From Lentisphaeria bacterium (GTDB lineage: Bacteria; Verrucomicrobiota; Lentisphaeria; Victivallales; UBA1829): 54,341 nt of DNA. Numbering within the stretch: the stretch's first letter is position 1; each line of letters begins with the position of its first letter. This document shows, piece after piece, positions 36,130-45,195 of this stretch. The translations under genes and the position numbers were made by a program. Where the stretch lies: the NCBI GenBank assembly GCA_017503375.1, contig JAFVTF010000099.1, positions 1-54,341 of the forward strand, written 5' to 3'. The notes below the pieces were generated by a model. The model was not told where the DNA came from and ran no database searches. It worked only from the letters and a program-made list of their open reading frames with translations.

Positions 36130-36681
36130 TTACCACTGATTGAAGGAACAGACTTCTTCCAGAGGTTTGCGGATTTTATTTACCGCCGGAGGATTTGCGG
36201 CATAACCGATTGCCAGAACCAGACGGACTTCATGTCCGGAAGGAATGCCGAAATGTTTTTCCATTTTCGCCTGATCGTTCATGCCGATCACACAGGTTGC
36301 CAATCCGAGAGTAAAGGCTTCATGAATCATATTCATGCAAGCCGCCCCGATATCGCCCTGGGCAAAACGCTGGGTATCGTGATAATGCTCCACAACGACC
36401 GGTTTGACATCGGCGGGCTGTTCCACAAAAATGATGAATGCGGAAACCTGATCACGCCAGGGTGCGCCGGTCACACCGTTGCCGACAACCACGGCATCGC
36501 ACACTTTTTCCTTTGCTTCGGGGGAATCAACAACAATAAACTTCCACGGCTGAGCATTGCATCCGCTGGGAGAAAGCCTTCCGGCCTCCACAATTTTGAG
36601 CAAATCTTCCCGGGAAACCGTTTTTCCCGGAATATAGTCACGGCAGCTGCAGCGTTTCTGCATCATTTCAAGAAAATCCAT
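36130..36681 (-). CDS. Nitroreductase family protein
   Basis: A 183-aa FMN-dependent NAD(P)H oxidoreductase. FMN-contacting segments are KRCSCRDYIPG at the N-terminus (usual R-S-x-R), RLSPSGCNAQPWKF and the C-terminal LVLAIGYA. It is the second gene after the PHP protein (gap 19 bp), with AGGAGG before its ATG. The Cys in the first motif (CSCRDY) is a slight departure from the family's RRSxR. Physiological substrate unknown. Confidence 0.9.
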   Translation of the reverse strand: MDFLEMMQKRCSCRDYIPGKTVSREDLLKIVEAGRLSPSGCNAQPWKFIVVDSPEAKEKVCDAVVVGNGVTGAPWRDQVSAFIIFVEQPADVKPVVVEHYHDTQRFAQGDIGAACMNMIHEAFTLGLATCVIGMNDQAKMEKHFGIPSGHEVRLVLAIGYAANPPAVNKIRKPLEEVCSFNQW

Positions 36682-36700
36682 AATAACCTCCTGTTGAGTT

Positions 36701-37600
36701 TCAATTATTCCAAAGAGTGATTCTTTCTTTCAATTCATCCAGCCAGTATGCGGGACCGATATGCCCGGCATAGTTGTTCTTAAAACCTTCAAAAACGCCG
36801 TGTGTGTCAGATCCGCCGGAAGAAAGCAGTTTGTGACGAACACAGTAATCCCGATAGAAAAAACTGTTTTCCTGCGGTGTGGTGGGATGAGCGCACTCTA
36901 TACCGTCAAAATTCACAAATTCCCGCAAGGCATCCATCCGTTTCAGATCTTTATCATTGAAGTAATGGAAAGGATGAGCAATCAGCATAACGCCGCCGGC
37001 TTCGTGAACAATGCGGGCAACCCGGTCTGCTGTCGGAAGTTTCGGGTAATATTCAGCATATTCCGGATTTCCCCACATGATACTGATCCACTCTTTCCGG
37101 CTGGAAACGATTCTGCGTTCCGTCATATAATCACCGAGGAGTTCTGTATTTACATGCGTATCGCCCTGAAAATCAAGAACATATTCCGGACGGTATGTTT
37201 TCATGATATTTCTTCTGTCCTGAGCGGAAAAAGAATGTCCGAGCCTGTTTACGATCAGCTCCAGAGCTTTTCCGAATTTCCTGCAGTAATCATGCAATTC
37301 ATCGCTGAGTTCTTTCAAAGCCGGAGTCGGTTCCTTCGGTAAACCGAGACAAACGAAATCCATATCCCCGAACGGAGTCACTGCGGAGAACTCTGCTCCG
37401 GTAAAAAACGGAACTCCGGGATATTGTTTTGCAAGCTCAAACATCGTGGGAATCACATCAAAATTATGATGATCTGTAATGGCAAAAGCCTTCGTTCCCA
37501 GTTCTTTTGCTTTTTTGAAATAGACTTCCGGAAGGTTTCTTGCATCATAACTCCAGCAGGAATGAAGATGCAAGTCATATGCTGCATATTTCTGTTCCAC
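36701..37600 (-). CDS. PHP domain metal-dependent phosphoesterase
   Basis: A 299-aa protein with the four PHP motifs: AYDLHLHSCWSYDA (His-x-His), AITDHHNFD, FTGAEFS and IAHPFHYF. Stand-alone PHP proteins often hydrolyse nucleotides or histidinol-phosphate-like substrates; the target here is not known. The start is GTG at 37600, with AAAGGCGG 8 nt upstream. It has a recognisable promoter (37635-37663) and forms an operon with the nitroreductase. Confidence 0.88.
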   Translation of the reverse strand: MEQKYAAYDLHLHSCWSYDARNLPEVYFKKAKELGTKAFAITDHHNFDVIPTMFELAKQYPGVPFFTGAEFSAVTPFGDMDFVCLGLPKEPTPALKELSDELHDYCRKFGKALELIVNRLGHSFSAQDRRNIMKTYRPEYVLDFQGDTHVNTELLGDYMTERRIVSSRKEWISIMWGNPEYAEYYPKLPTADRVARIVHEAGGVMLIAHPFHYFNDKDLKRMDALREFVNFDGIECAHPTTPQENSFFYRDYCVRHKLLSSGGSDTHGVFEGFKNNYAGHIGPAYWLDELKERITLWNN

Positions 37601-37634
37601 AAAAAACCGCCTTTCTGAAATTTGTTTTCATGAT

Positions 37635-37663
37635 AATATATCAATAAAAAGAAGCTATTTCAA
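37635..37663 (-). promoter_or_regulatory. Promoter of the PHP-nitroreductase unit
   Basis: On the minus strand TTGAAA (37658-37663), a 17-bp spacer and TATATT (37635-37640), 35 bp before the GTG start. Confidence 0.7.
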
Positions 37664-37726
37664 TGAAATAAAAAAAAATGTCTTGTTTTTTTTGACATGT
37701 TTTGACGTGACAATTTAACATTCAGC

Positions 37727-37755
37727 TTGACAAAACGTTTTTTTTGTGCTAGATT
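37727..37755 (+). promoter_or_regulatory. Promoter of the AlgJ/AlgI-like pair
   Basis: TTGACA (37727-37732), a 17-bp spacer and TAGATT (37750-37755), within TTTTGTGCTAGATT. Two more TTGAC stretches lie just upstream in the same orientation (37692 and 37702). Confidence 0.7.
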
Positions 37756-37803
37756 ATACTTCTTTTTTAGTATATCAGGGGCACAATCAGGGGATTTTTT
37801 TCC

Positions 37804-39618
37804 ATGAAAAAATTTTTTATCAGTAAAGAAAATCTTGTTTTTATATTCAACACCTTATTAAAGATTCTGCCTGTCATATTGGCATTTTCTTTTTTTGTAA
37901 TTTTACTCCATCCGTTTTGGTTTTCAAGAAGATTGGAAATCAGCTTTTCATATACATCCAAGGAACCGTTCAAAATATATGCAGGTTTTGATAGAACCGG
38001 GGACCTTTTCTGTCCTGAAAAATTAACGGTAAGTGAATTTACAATACCGGAAGCTCTCAAACCGACGAAACACAAGATATCATTCAGCATGGACCGGACA
38101 AATTATATTGGACTGTATCTTTCTGTTAAAGCCTTGAACAGTGATGTCCATATCAGTAAACTCCGTCTCAAAGATAAAAAACGGGAATGGCCTCTGGATA
38201 TAAAAAGTCTTGTATTTCCAGTTGACTTCAAACAAAAAAGCGTAAACTTCAATCAGACAGATATGGTATCGTTCACCTCCGGAACAAGAAGCCAACTTCA
38301 TATAAAGTTCCCGAAACATGTCAGAGCTTTTTATCATATTGACTTCATTCATCTTCTTTATGCAGTTTTGATATCGGCATTGCTTTCCGGGATTCTTTTC
38401 AAAGTATGCAGGAGATTGCAGAATTATCGGAGAATCGACTATATTTTTACAGTAACAGCGATTCTTTTACTGACACTCCCGATTGTCAGCATAAACTATT
38501 TTGGCAAGCTCAGCGAAGAAAACCGTTTATTTTATACATATCCGGATTTCGTAAAGAATCAGACGCTCAATCAGGATTTTCCGAAAGAATTTGAAAAATG
38601 GCTGAATGACAGAATATTTAGAAGAGAGCAGCTTATTGAATGGAATGATTCAATTTTCGGCATGACCTGGCTCAAAAAATTTAATGTTTCCGGAACAAAA
38701 AACCATCCGGACAATGATTCAGCATTCTGGGGCAAAGATAATTGGATGTTCACCACGGCTTACAATGGAATCAATAATGTGCAGCATAAAAACAGATTTA
38801 CTGAAGAGGAATTACGTATTTGTGCCACCCAGTTGACACAAATGGAAAAAATGTTCAGGAAGCTCTGCAATGCCCCTATGTATATTGTGATTTCTCCGGA
38901 TAAGGAAAGTGTCTATGAAGAATATTATCCGGATTATCTGCTCCGGGAAAGAAATCATCCTGAATCAAGAATGGAACAGTTAATAAACTATTTGCGCGAA
39001 AACACAAATCTCAGAATTTCAGCATCACTTCCGGTTTTATTGAAAGAAAAAGCAAATTACAGGATGTATTACAAAACCGGTACACATTGGACACCTCGAG
39101 CCGGAGCGTTCGCAGCAAAAGAATTATTGAAATTGATGAAAAATGATTTCCCTCATATTGATGAGAACGTACATTCCGTAAAATATTGGACGCCAGACAC
39201 CAAAAATCCTGATGTTGATATTGCCTGGATGTTGAAGTATAAAGCCCCTACGCTGGAATTGCCGCCGGACATGCTGCTTTATGATGCACCGGTTTTCAAT
39301 CATGCTGCGCCGAAAAAAGAAAGTTATCCTACAGACTATTTACTCAGTCTGATCAGAGACAAATACACACTTGAAACAGGGGATCACAACCGGAAACGGC
39401 TGAAAATGCTCGCAATTACGGACAGTTTCTGGGGGGCGCTTATGCCTCATCTATCCCCACATGTAACGGATATTTATCATTTCTTTTACGGACACGGAAA
39501 AGACTTTGTGTTATTCCCGTTTACGGAAGATATCATTGAATACAAACCTGATGTTGTTGTAATCGAAACCAACGAACGGTTTCTGCATCGCTTTTTAACT
39601 GTTAAATTTGGAGAATAA
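37804..39618 (+). CDS. AlgJ/AlgX-like SGNH-fold acyltransferase partner, membrane-anchored
   Basis: The 604-aa protein has membrane segments at about 11-38, 180-200 and 213-232, then an AlgJ/AlgX-type domain (about 240-604). Matching features are GKDNWMFTTAY, YKTGTHWTPRAGAFAA and the terminal LAITDSFWGALMPHL (the family's GDSF-type nucleophile strand). AlgJ proteins pass acetyl groups from an MBOAT protein to a polysaccharide or other glycan; the next gene is such an MBOAT protein, and the two overlap in the ribosome binding region. The long N-terminal part with extra helices and a beta domain is larger than in Pseudomonas AlgJ. Confidence 0.85.
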   Translation: MKKFFISKENLVFIFNTLLKILPVILAFSFFVILLHPFWFSRRLEISFSYTSKEPFKIYAGFDRTGDLFCPEKLTVSEFTIPEALKPTKHKISFSMDRTNYIGLYLSVKALNSDVHISKLRLKDKKREWPLDIKSLVFPVDFKQKSVNFNQTDMVSFTSGTRSQLHIKFPKHVRAFYHIDFIHLLYAVLISALLSGILFKVCRRLQNYRRIDYIFTVTAILLLTLPIVSINYFGKLSEENRLFYTYPDFVKNQTLNQDFPKEFEKWLNDRIFRREQLIEWNDSIFGMTWLKKFNVSGTKNHPDNDSAFWGKDNWMFTTAYNGINNVQHKNRFTEEELRICATQLTQMEKMFRKLCNAPMYIVISPDKESVYEEYYPDYLLRERNHPESRMEQLINYLRENTNLRISASLPVLLKEKANYRMYYKTGTHWTPRAGAFAAKELLKLMKNDFPHIDENVHSVKYWTPDTKNPDVDIAWMLKYKAPTLELPPDMLLYDAPVFNHAAPKKESYPTDYLLSLIRDKYTLETGDHNRKRLKMLAITDSFWGALMPHLSPHVTDIYHFFYGHGKDFVLFPFTEDIIEYKPDVVVIETNERFLHRFLTVKFGE

Positions 39619-39619
39619 C

Positions 39620-41014
39620 ATGCTGTTCAGTTCTATTGTATTTCTCTCTCTTTTTCTTCCTGTTTTACTGGCAGTTTATTACTTATCCGAAAAAAGAAGC
39701 CGCAATCTGATCCTGCTTCTTTTCAGTCTGCTTTTTTATGGTTGGGGAGAACCTGTATTGCTGTCTGTTATGCTTCTCTCAATTATCTGGAACTACATCA
39801 TTGCGATACTGGTTGGAAAAGTAAACTCAAAATGGCTCAGGATACCAATTCTTTTCATCGGGATCATTTTGAATCTTCTCTGTCTCGGATATTTCAAATA
39901 TATGGACTTTTTTATTGAAAATATCAATTGTCTTTTCCATACGAACCTCTCATTACTCCATATTGTCATGCCGATTGGGATATCCTTCTACACTTTTCAG
40001 GCAATCTCTTATCTTGTGGATGTTTACCGGAAAGATGTAAAAGCTGAAAAAAGTATTCTTAATGTCGGTTTGTACATAACCTTTTTCCCGCAGTTGATCG
40101 CCGGACCGATCGTTAAGTTTCATGAAATTGCCAATGACATCAGAAACCGGGAAGAAACTCTTTCCGGGTTTTCCACCGGTATGCAGCGTTTTATTGAAGG
40201 ATTAGCGAAAAAAGTTCTGATCGCCAATGTTATGGCATCAATGGCAGATTCAGTTTTCAATCGCGGAATCCCGGAACTTACCAGTGCGGATCTCTGGCTG
40301 GGAGCAGCTGCATACTCTTTTCAAATCTTCTTTGACTTCTCCGGATATTCTGATATGGCGATCGGATTGGGAAAAATGTTTGGCTTTAATATTCCGGAAA
40401 ACTTCAATTATCCCTATGTCTCCAAAACGATCACCGAATTCTGGCGCAGATGGCATATTTCACTTTCCACATGGTTCAAGGAATATCTTTATATTCCGCT
40501 GGGCGGTTCAAGATGTTCAAAAATCGCGGTACTGAGAAATCTTCTGATTGTTTTTGCGGTCACAGGAATCTGGCATGGTGCAAGCTGGACTTTTCTTGTC
40601 TGGGGACTCTGGCACGGATTTTTCATCATACTGGAACGTATCTCCGGACTGAATAAAAAAGTGTTTCATCCTGTTGCGGCATTCTTCATGCATATCTACC
40701 TGCTGTTCGTTGTTCTTATCGGATGGATCTTCTTCCGCGCGGATGATTTTGATTATTCCTTTGCTTTTCTCAAAAAGATGTTTTCATTTGAAAGATGGAA
40801 TGATTTGACTGTTACAGTCTCCCCGTTTTTCATTCTGACCTCTTTTACTGCAATATTTTTCTCCACGGAACTGCCCAGAAAAATCTATACAAAAATGAAA
40901 GATAATATCGTATTTACGATTTTATGGAAAACAGTTTGTATTTTTCTGCTGTTTCTGGTTTTCGTCAGATTGGCATCCTCCTCTTACAATCCATTTATAT
41001 ATTTCCGGTTTTAA
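39620..41014 (+). CDS. AlgI-like MBOAT O-acyltransferase
   Basis: A 464-aa polytopic membrane protein of the MBOAT family, which moves acyl groups across the membrane for export-linked glycan acetylation. Family segments are FYGWGEPV, YFKYMDFF, PIGISFYTFQAISYLVDVYR, FPQLIAGPIVKF, FFDFSGYSDMAIGLG, EFWRRWHISLSTWFKEYLYI and TGIWHGASWTFLVWGLWHG with the catalytic His. The start at 39620 (GGAG 7 nt before) is preferred over a TTG at 39608. It is the downstream partner of the AlgJ-like gene. Confidence 0.93.
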   Translation: MLFSSIVFLSLFLPVLLAVYYLSEKRSRNLILLLFSLLFYGWGEPVLLSVMLLSIIWNYIIAILVGKVNSKWLRIPILFIGIILNLLCLGYFKYMDFFIENINCLFHTNLSLLHIVMPIGISFYTFQAISYLVDVYRKDVKAEKSILNVGLYITFFPQLIAGPIVKFHEIANDIRNREETLSGFSTGMQRFIEGLAKKVLIANVMASMADSVFNRGIPELTSADLWLGAAAYSFQIFFDFSGYSDMAIGLGKMFGFNIPENFNYPYVSKTITEFWRRWHISLSTWFKEYLYIPLGGSRCSKIAVLRNLLIVFAVTGIWHGASWTFLVWGLWHGFFIILERISGLNKKVFHPVAAFFMHIYLLFVVLIGWIFFRADDFDYSFAFLKKMFSFERWNDLTVTVSPFFILTSFTAIFFSTELPRKIYTKMKDNIVFTILWKTVCIFLLFLVFVRLASSSYNPFIYFRF

Positions 41015-41049
41015 TTGGATTTTTTGAAGAAAAAACCATTTATCTCTGC

Positions 41050-41078
41050 TTGAAAACGAATGGAGTCAATGCTATATT
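41050..41078 (+). promoter_or_regulatory. Promoter of the CapA operon
   Basis: TTGAAA (41050-41055), a 17-bp spacer and TATATT (41073-41078), 34 bp before the ATG at 41112. The -10 is extended (ATGCTATATT). Confidence 0.7.
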
Positions 41079-41111
41079 CCCCGATAAAAAAGATAGCGGA
41101 GACAGCTGAAA

Positions 41112-42425
41112 ATGAAAAAATGTTCCAATATAACGTTCCGTTGCAGTGCAACCGGAGATTCCATGATTACCAGACGTCTTCCTCTGGAAGGGGAATATGA
41201 CGGGTTCAGAGAAGTCAGAGATTTTATTATGCAGGCAGATTTCCGGTTCGGGAATCTGGAAACGACTGTTCATAATTTTGAATCCTGCGGCGGTGCCCAG
41301 AGCGGCGGAAGCTGGCTTTGTTCTCCTCCGGGTGTACTTTCCGATTTGCGGAAATTCGGAATGAATATTCTCAGCACAGCCAATAATCACGCGCTGGATT
41401 ACTCTTATGACGGTTTGGAACGGACACTTCATTACCTGGAACAGGCGGAATTTCCGTTTTCCGGAACCGGAAGAAACCTGGCAGATGCCAGCCGTCCGGT
41501 TTATCTGGATACCGTCAGCGGACGATATGCGCTGATCGGATGCACCATGAGTTTCAATCCGGAAAATATGGCTGGAACACAAACAGCTTCTCTCCCCGGA
41601 CGCCCCGGTGTCAACGGAATCAGAGTCAATAAAAAATATCATCTTCCGAAAGAAGAAATGGAACATCTGAAGCGGATCGCAGCCGCATTGGAAATCAATG
41701 CTCACGATGAAATTATCCGTGCAGAAGGTTATCTGCCCCAGCTGAAAGACAGCGAACAGCCGTTCGGAAAATATATGTTTGAAGCTGCAGAAAAAGCGGA
41801 AATCATCTCCACCGTTCATCCGGAAGATATGAAACGGATTGAAGATGCCATTGCAGAAGCCCGTTTTATGGCGGATTATGTTGTTGTGGCAATGCATACC
41901 CATGAAATCTGCGGAAAATCCAAAGAAACCGTCGATCCGGTCTCTCTTGAATTCTCCAGAAAATGCATTGATTCCGGAGCTGATGCCGTAATCGGAACCG
42001 GACCGCACCTGCTCCGCCCGATGGAAATTTACAAAGGAAAACCGATTTTCTACTGTCTGGGAGATTTCATCATTCAGCTGGAAACGATTCTCCGTGCTCC
42101 GGATGGAATGTTTGCAAAACAGAAACTCAATGGAAATGACCGGCTGGATGTGCTTTTCAATACCCGTTCCGACTTCGGAAAACGCGGTTTGAGCTATGAT
42201 CCGATCATGTATGAATCCGTCATTCCCTACTGGGAAGTGGAAAACGGGGAACTCCGGAAAATGACTTTTATGCCGATTGAAGAAATGTTCGCCCTTCCCC
42301 GTTCCCGCGGAGGATGGCCGCAGAAAAATACAACTGCCAATATCATCGAACGTTTCGCTGAAATGTGCAAACCCTTCGGAATGGATATCGTGATCGAAAA
42401 CGGTCTTGGTGTTGTCAAACTCTAA
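41112..42425 (+). CDS. CapA/PgsA-like metallophosphatase-fold protein
   Basis: The 437-aa protein belongs to the CapA family (poly-gamma-glutamate synthesis protein family, metallophosphoesterase-like fold). Motifs: ATGDSM (GD-x-M), FGNLETTVH, NNHALDYSYDGL, VVAMHTHE and VIGTGPHLLRPMEIYKGKPIFY. No signal peptide is visible, unlike membrane-anchored CapA, so a cytoplasmic phosphoesterase-like role is plausible. It heads a five-gene operon; the gap to the M20 gene is 11 bp. Confidence 0.88.
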   Translation: MKKCSNITFRCSATGDSMITRRLPLEGEYDGFREVRDFIMQADFRFGNLETTVHNFESCGGAQSGGSWLCSPPGVLSDLRKFGMNILSTANNHALDYSYDGLERTLHYLEQAEFPFSGTGRNLADASRPVYLDTVSGRYALIGCTMSFNPENMAGTQTASLPGRPGVNGIRVNKKYHLPKEEMEHLKRIAAALEINAHDEIIRAEGYLPQLKDSEQPFGKYMFEAAEKAEIISTVHPEDMKRIEDAIAEARFMADYVVVAMHTHEICGKSKETVDPVSLEFSRKCIDSGADAVIGTGPHLLRPMEIYKGKPIFYCLGDFIIQLETILRAPDGMFAKQKLNGNDRLDVLFNTRSDFGKRGLSYDPIMYESVIPYWEVENGELRKMTFMPIEEMFALPRSRGGWPQKNTTANIIERFAEMCKPFGMDIVIENGLGVVKL

Positions 42426-42436
42426 GGAATGGAACC

Positions 42437-43585
42437 ATGATCAATACTGAAAAATTTGCCGCATACGCAAAAGACGTTCAGGCTGAAACAGAGCAGATTG
42501 TCCGTGATCTCTGCAAAATTCCCGCACCTTCCCACCACGAAGAACTCCGGGCGGAATATTGCAAAAACTGGTTTCTGAAAAATGGGTTCTCTGATGTTTC
42601 TATCGACGAAGCACTCAACGTTGTTGTTCCTGTCAATGTAAAAGACAATCAGCCGCTGACCGTTATGATGGCGCATACGGATACCGTTTTCCCAGACATG
42701 GAACCGATGCCGCTGGTGGAAGAAAACGGTTTTATTCACGCTCCCGGTGTCACTGATGATACCGCAAATCTGGCTGTTCTGATGGTCTGTGCCAGATTCT
42801 TCAAAGAAAATTTACCGGAACAGTGCGGCGGCTGGCTTTTCGTTGCAAATTCCTGTGAAGAGGGATTGGGAAATCTGAAAGGATGCCGGAAGATCATGAA
42901 AACATACGGCTCCGGAGTGAAAGAATTCATCTCTCTGGATTCCTGCTGTATGAACCGGGTCGTCACTCAGGCAGTCGGTTCCCACCGTTACAAAATTACT
43001 GTCAAAACCGAAGGCGGACACTCGTTCGGGAATTTCGGAAACAGAAACGCGATTCATGTTCTGGCAAGCATGATTGACCTGTTTTACACGGTCAAAGTCC
43101 CGGTGGAAGGCAGCAGTAAAACAACCTACAATGTCGGTTTGATCTCCGGCGGGACATCTGTCAACACGATCGCGCAGGAAGCGGAAATGATGTACGAATA
43201 CCGCTCAGACAACAAAAATTGTCTGGCAAAGATGGAAACATTTTTCAAGCATACGATTGAAACATTCCGGTCTAGCGGCGTGGAAGTTCTTGTTGAAAAA
43301 CTGGGAGATCGTCCCTGCTCCGCTGAAATCGATCCTGAACGTTTTACGGTTTTGCGGGAACGGATCAAAAATTCAGTCAAAGAAGTTCTGGGGCTTGATA
43401 CCTTTGAAGCATCCAGTTCCACAGACTGCAACATTCCGCTGTCAATGGGGATTCCGGCAATCTGTTTCGGAGTCTGCCGCGGAAAAGGTGCACATACAAG
43501 AGAGGAATATCTGGAAACAGCCAGTCTTTCCGACGGCTGCCGGCTGCTGCTGGATTTTCTTTACCGCAGCGAAAATCAAAAATAA
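42437..43585 (+). CDS. M20 family metallopeptidase
   Basis: The 382-aa protein is a zinc-dependent amino-/carboxypeptidase or deacetylase of the M20 family. Metal and catalytic residues are visible in MMAHTDTVFPDM, GVTDDTANLAVL, NSCEEGLGNLKG and SSSTDCNIPLSMGIPAICFG. A dimerisation domain sits near GGHSFGNFGNRNAIH. The frame extends 72 bp upstream inside capA, but the ATG at 42437 follows AAGGAATGG. It follows the CapA-like gene, suggesting peptide or amide turnover, possibly of a gamma-linked product (inference). Confidence 0.92.
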   Translation: MINTEKFAAYAKDVQAETEQIVRDLCKIPAPSHHEELRAEYCKNWFLKNGFSDVSIDEALNVVVPVNVKDNQPLTVMMAHTDTVFPDMEPMPLVEENGFIHAPGVTDDTANLAVLMVCARFFKENLPEQCGGWLFVANSCEEGLGNLKGCRKIMKTYGSGVKEFISLDSCCMNRVVTQAVGSHRYKITVKTEGGHSFGNFGNRNAIHVLASMIDLFYTVKVPVEGSSKTTYNVGLISGGTSVNTIAQEAEMMYEYRSDNKNCLAKMETFFKHTIETFRSSGVEVLVEKLGDRPCSAEIDPERFTVLRERIKNSVKEVLGLDTFEASSSTDCNIPLSMGIPAICFGVCRGKGAHTREEYLETASLSDGCRLLLDFLYRSENQK

Positions 43586-43602
43586 GGAAATGAGGTGAAA
43601 TT

Positions 43603-44109
43603 ATGGAATTTCAGGAAGTATTGAAACGCAGAAGAAGTATCCGTACTTACAAACCGGATGCTGTTCCGGCTGAAGCAATCGAAAAAATCAAAACAGCTGT
43701 CCGGCTTGCACCGACGGCATGCAATCTTCAACCGTTCAAAGTTTTCTTTGTTACGAACCAGGAGCTGAAAGATAAGATTTGTAAAATCTACAAAGCCTCC
43801 TGGCTCTCAGCAGCTCCGGCAATCGCCGTTGTGGCAGGGAACTATGCAGAATGTTGGAAACGTCTGGAAGGTGATCCCATCGCGGATGTGGATTGTGCAA
43901 TCGTCATGGAACATATCACTTTGACTGCGGCAGATTGCGGTCTGGGCACATGCTGGATTTGTGCATTTCCCAGAGCAGAAATGGATGCTGCATTCGGATT
44001 GAAAAGCCCCTGGAAAACAGTTGCGATCACTCCGGTCGGCTATGCAGAACGTCAGCCGCAGGAACGTCCCTGCAAATCAGCAGAGGAACTTTTTGAGGTG
44101 ATTTCATGA
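43603..44109 (+). CDS. Nitroreductase family protein (short form)
   Basis: A 168-aa FMN enzyme with KRRRSIRTYKPD, RLAPTACNLQPFKVF, GLGTCWICAF and VGYAERQPQERP, all usual FMN-contacting positions in the family. It is shorter than the typical 190-220 aa. It overlaps the next gene by 4 bp (ATGA). It is in an operon with a cobalamin adenosyltransferase, but the length and motif set do not support calling it BluB. Confidence 0.9.
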   Translation: MEFQEVLKRRRSIRTYKPDAVPAEAIEKIKTAVRLAPTACNLQPFKVFFVTNQELKDKICKIYKASWLSAAPAIAVVAGNYAECWKRLEGDPIADVDCAIVMEHITLTAADCGLGTCWICAFPRAEMDAAFGLKSPWKTVAITPVGYAERQPQERPCKSAEELFEVIS

Positions 44110-45191
44110 AGCTGATCCGTTCCGGAAGCAACCTGATCACTGTAGAAGGGAAAAACTGGTCTGTCCGTTTCGGGGAACCCGGCAGAGACCGTTTCACATT
44201 ACAATGTGCCGAAGATCTTTTTCTGGTCTCCGGCTGCTGCTCCATCAATGATTTATCAGAACAAAGCGCCCTGCCCTCCCGGTTGAGACCGCATGTTTCA
44301 GAAGACGAAAAAGAGTTTTCTTTTGATTCCAAAACAGTGATTCCATTCGGCTCTGAGCCGTCTGTTGTGAGAAAATATAAAATGACTGACCGGGTCATGC
44401 ATTTGACCACTGATCTTGTGATGCGCGTCAATCCGGGAATGACAGGTTTGACCGCCGGAGATTTTCATATCCGGGGAAAAATCGCAAAAGTTTTTGTTTT
44501 CGGCACAGACGGAATTTTGAGAGAAGCAAAAGGCGATATTCTTTATGAAGGAAGCGTACCGCCGCTTTCCGTTATCTTCCAATCTGAATCCGGAGCCATG
44601 CTGGAACTCTCTACCGGAGAAGATGTCTGGCGCTGGAGTGCAGCGGAACGTTTGGGAGGAACCTCCTGTTTCCGGATCGTCCGGGAGGAAATCGGTATCC
44701 GTTACACGCGGGAACTCTTCCGCTGGATTCCGCAGAAGGATGTTCTGCCGCCGCCGGGACGTGTCTGGAGATTCAATGCTCTGATCTCATGGAGCGATTC
44801 TAAAGTTCTCCGACGCAGACCATCCAAGCCGAAAGCTGTTCTTGATTGCGCCGCATTCGACTGGGGAAAAGGATGCTGTAAAGAATCCGGTGAGGTTTGT
44901 TTTGCGGCAAACGGAACGATCAACGCTCTCAAAAAATGGCTGAGAAGCAACCTGGCATATCTGGAAGAAGGCGATGTTCTGCTGCTGGATAACGTCTCTG
45001 TCGGGCCCTGTCTTTCTGCTGCGCACCAAGACCGTCCGGGCAAAAAAGAACTGCTGCATTGGGATTTGAACGCTCTGCTGGAATTCAAACGCTGGGCGGA
45101 AAAACAGCTGGCTCATTCCGGAGCTGTCCTGAAAATCATCCCGGCTAAAGATTCTCCGGTCAAAGATTTCCCCTCTATTTCTGCAAGGTGA
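44106..45191 (+). CDS. Protein of unknown function in the CapA-cobalamin operon
   Basis: A 361-aa protein I do not recognise. It is probably beta-rich for residues 1-225 (repeating short strands, VEGKNWSVRFGEPG, LPSRLRPHVSEDEKEFSF). A small C-terminal domain (about 235-355), with SKPKAVLDCAAFDWGKGCCKESGEV and WAEKQLAHSGAVLKIIP, may be helical. No signal peptide or membrane segment is visible. It is translationally coupled to the short nitroreductase, and cobalamin adenosyltransferase follows 4 bp later, so it probably works with that enzyme set. Confidence 0.75.
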   Translation: MKLIRSGSNLITVEGKNWSVRFGEPGRDRFTLQCAEDLFLVSGCCSINDLSEQSALPSRLRPHVSEDEKEFSFDSKTVIPFGSEPSVVRKYKMTDRVMHLTTDLVMRVNPGMTGLTAGDFHIRGKIAKVFVFGTDGILREAKGDILYEGSVPPLSVIFQSESGAMLELSTGEDVWRWSAAERLGGTSCFRIVREEIGIRYTRELFRWIPQKDVLPPPGRVWRFNALISWSDSKVLRRRPSKPKAVLDCAAFDWGKGCCKESGEVCFAANGTINALKKWLRSNLAYLEEGDVLLLDNVSVGPCLSAAHQDRPGKKELLHWDLNALLEFKRWAEKQLAHSGAVLKIIPAKDSPVKDFPSISAR

Positions 45192-45195
45192 AAAT

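Noticed and set aside
43603..44109. BluB (dimethylbenzimidazole synthase) beside the cobalamin adenosyltransferase
   Set aside because: The protein is too short and lacks a convincing BluB-specific pattern; generic nitroreductase is safer.
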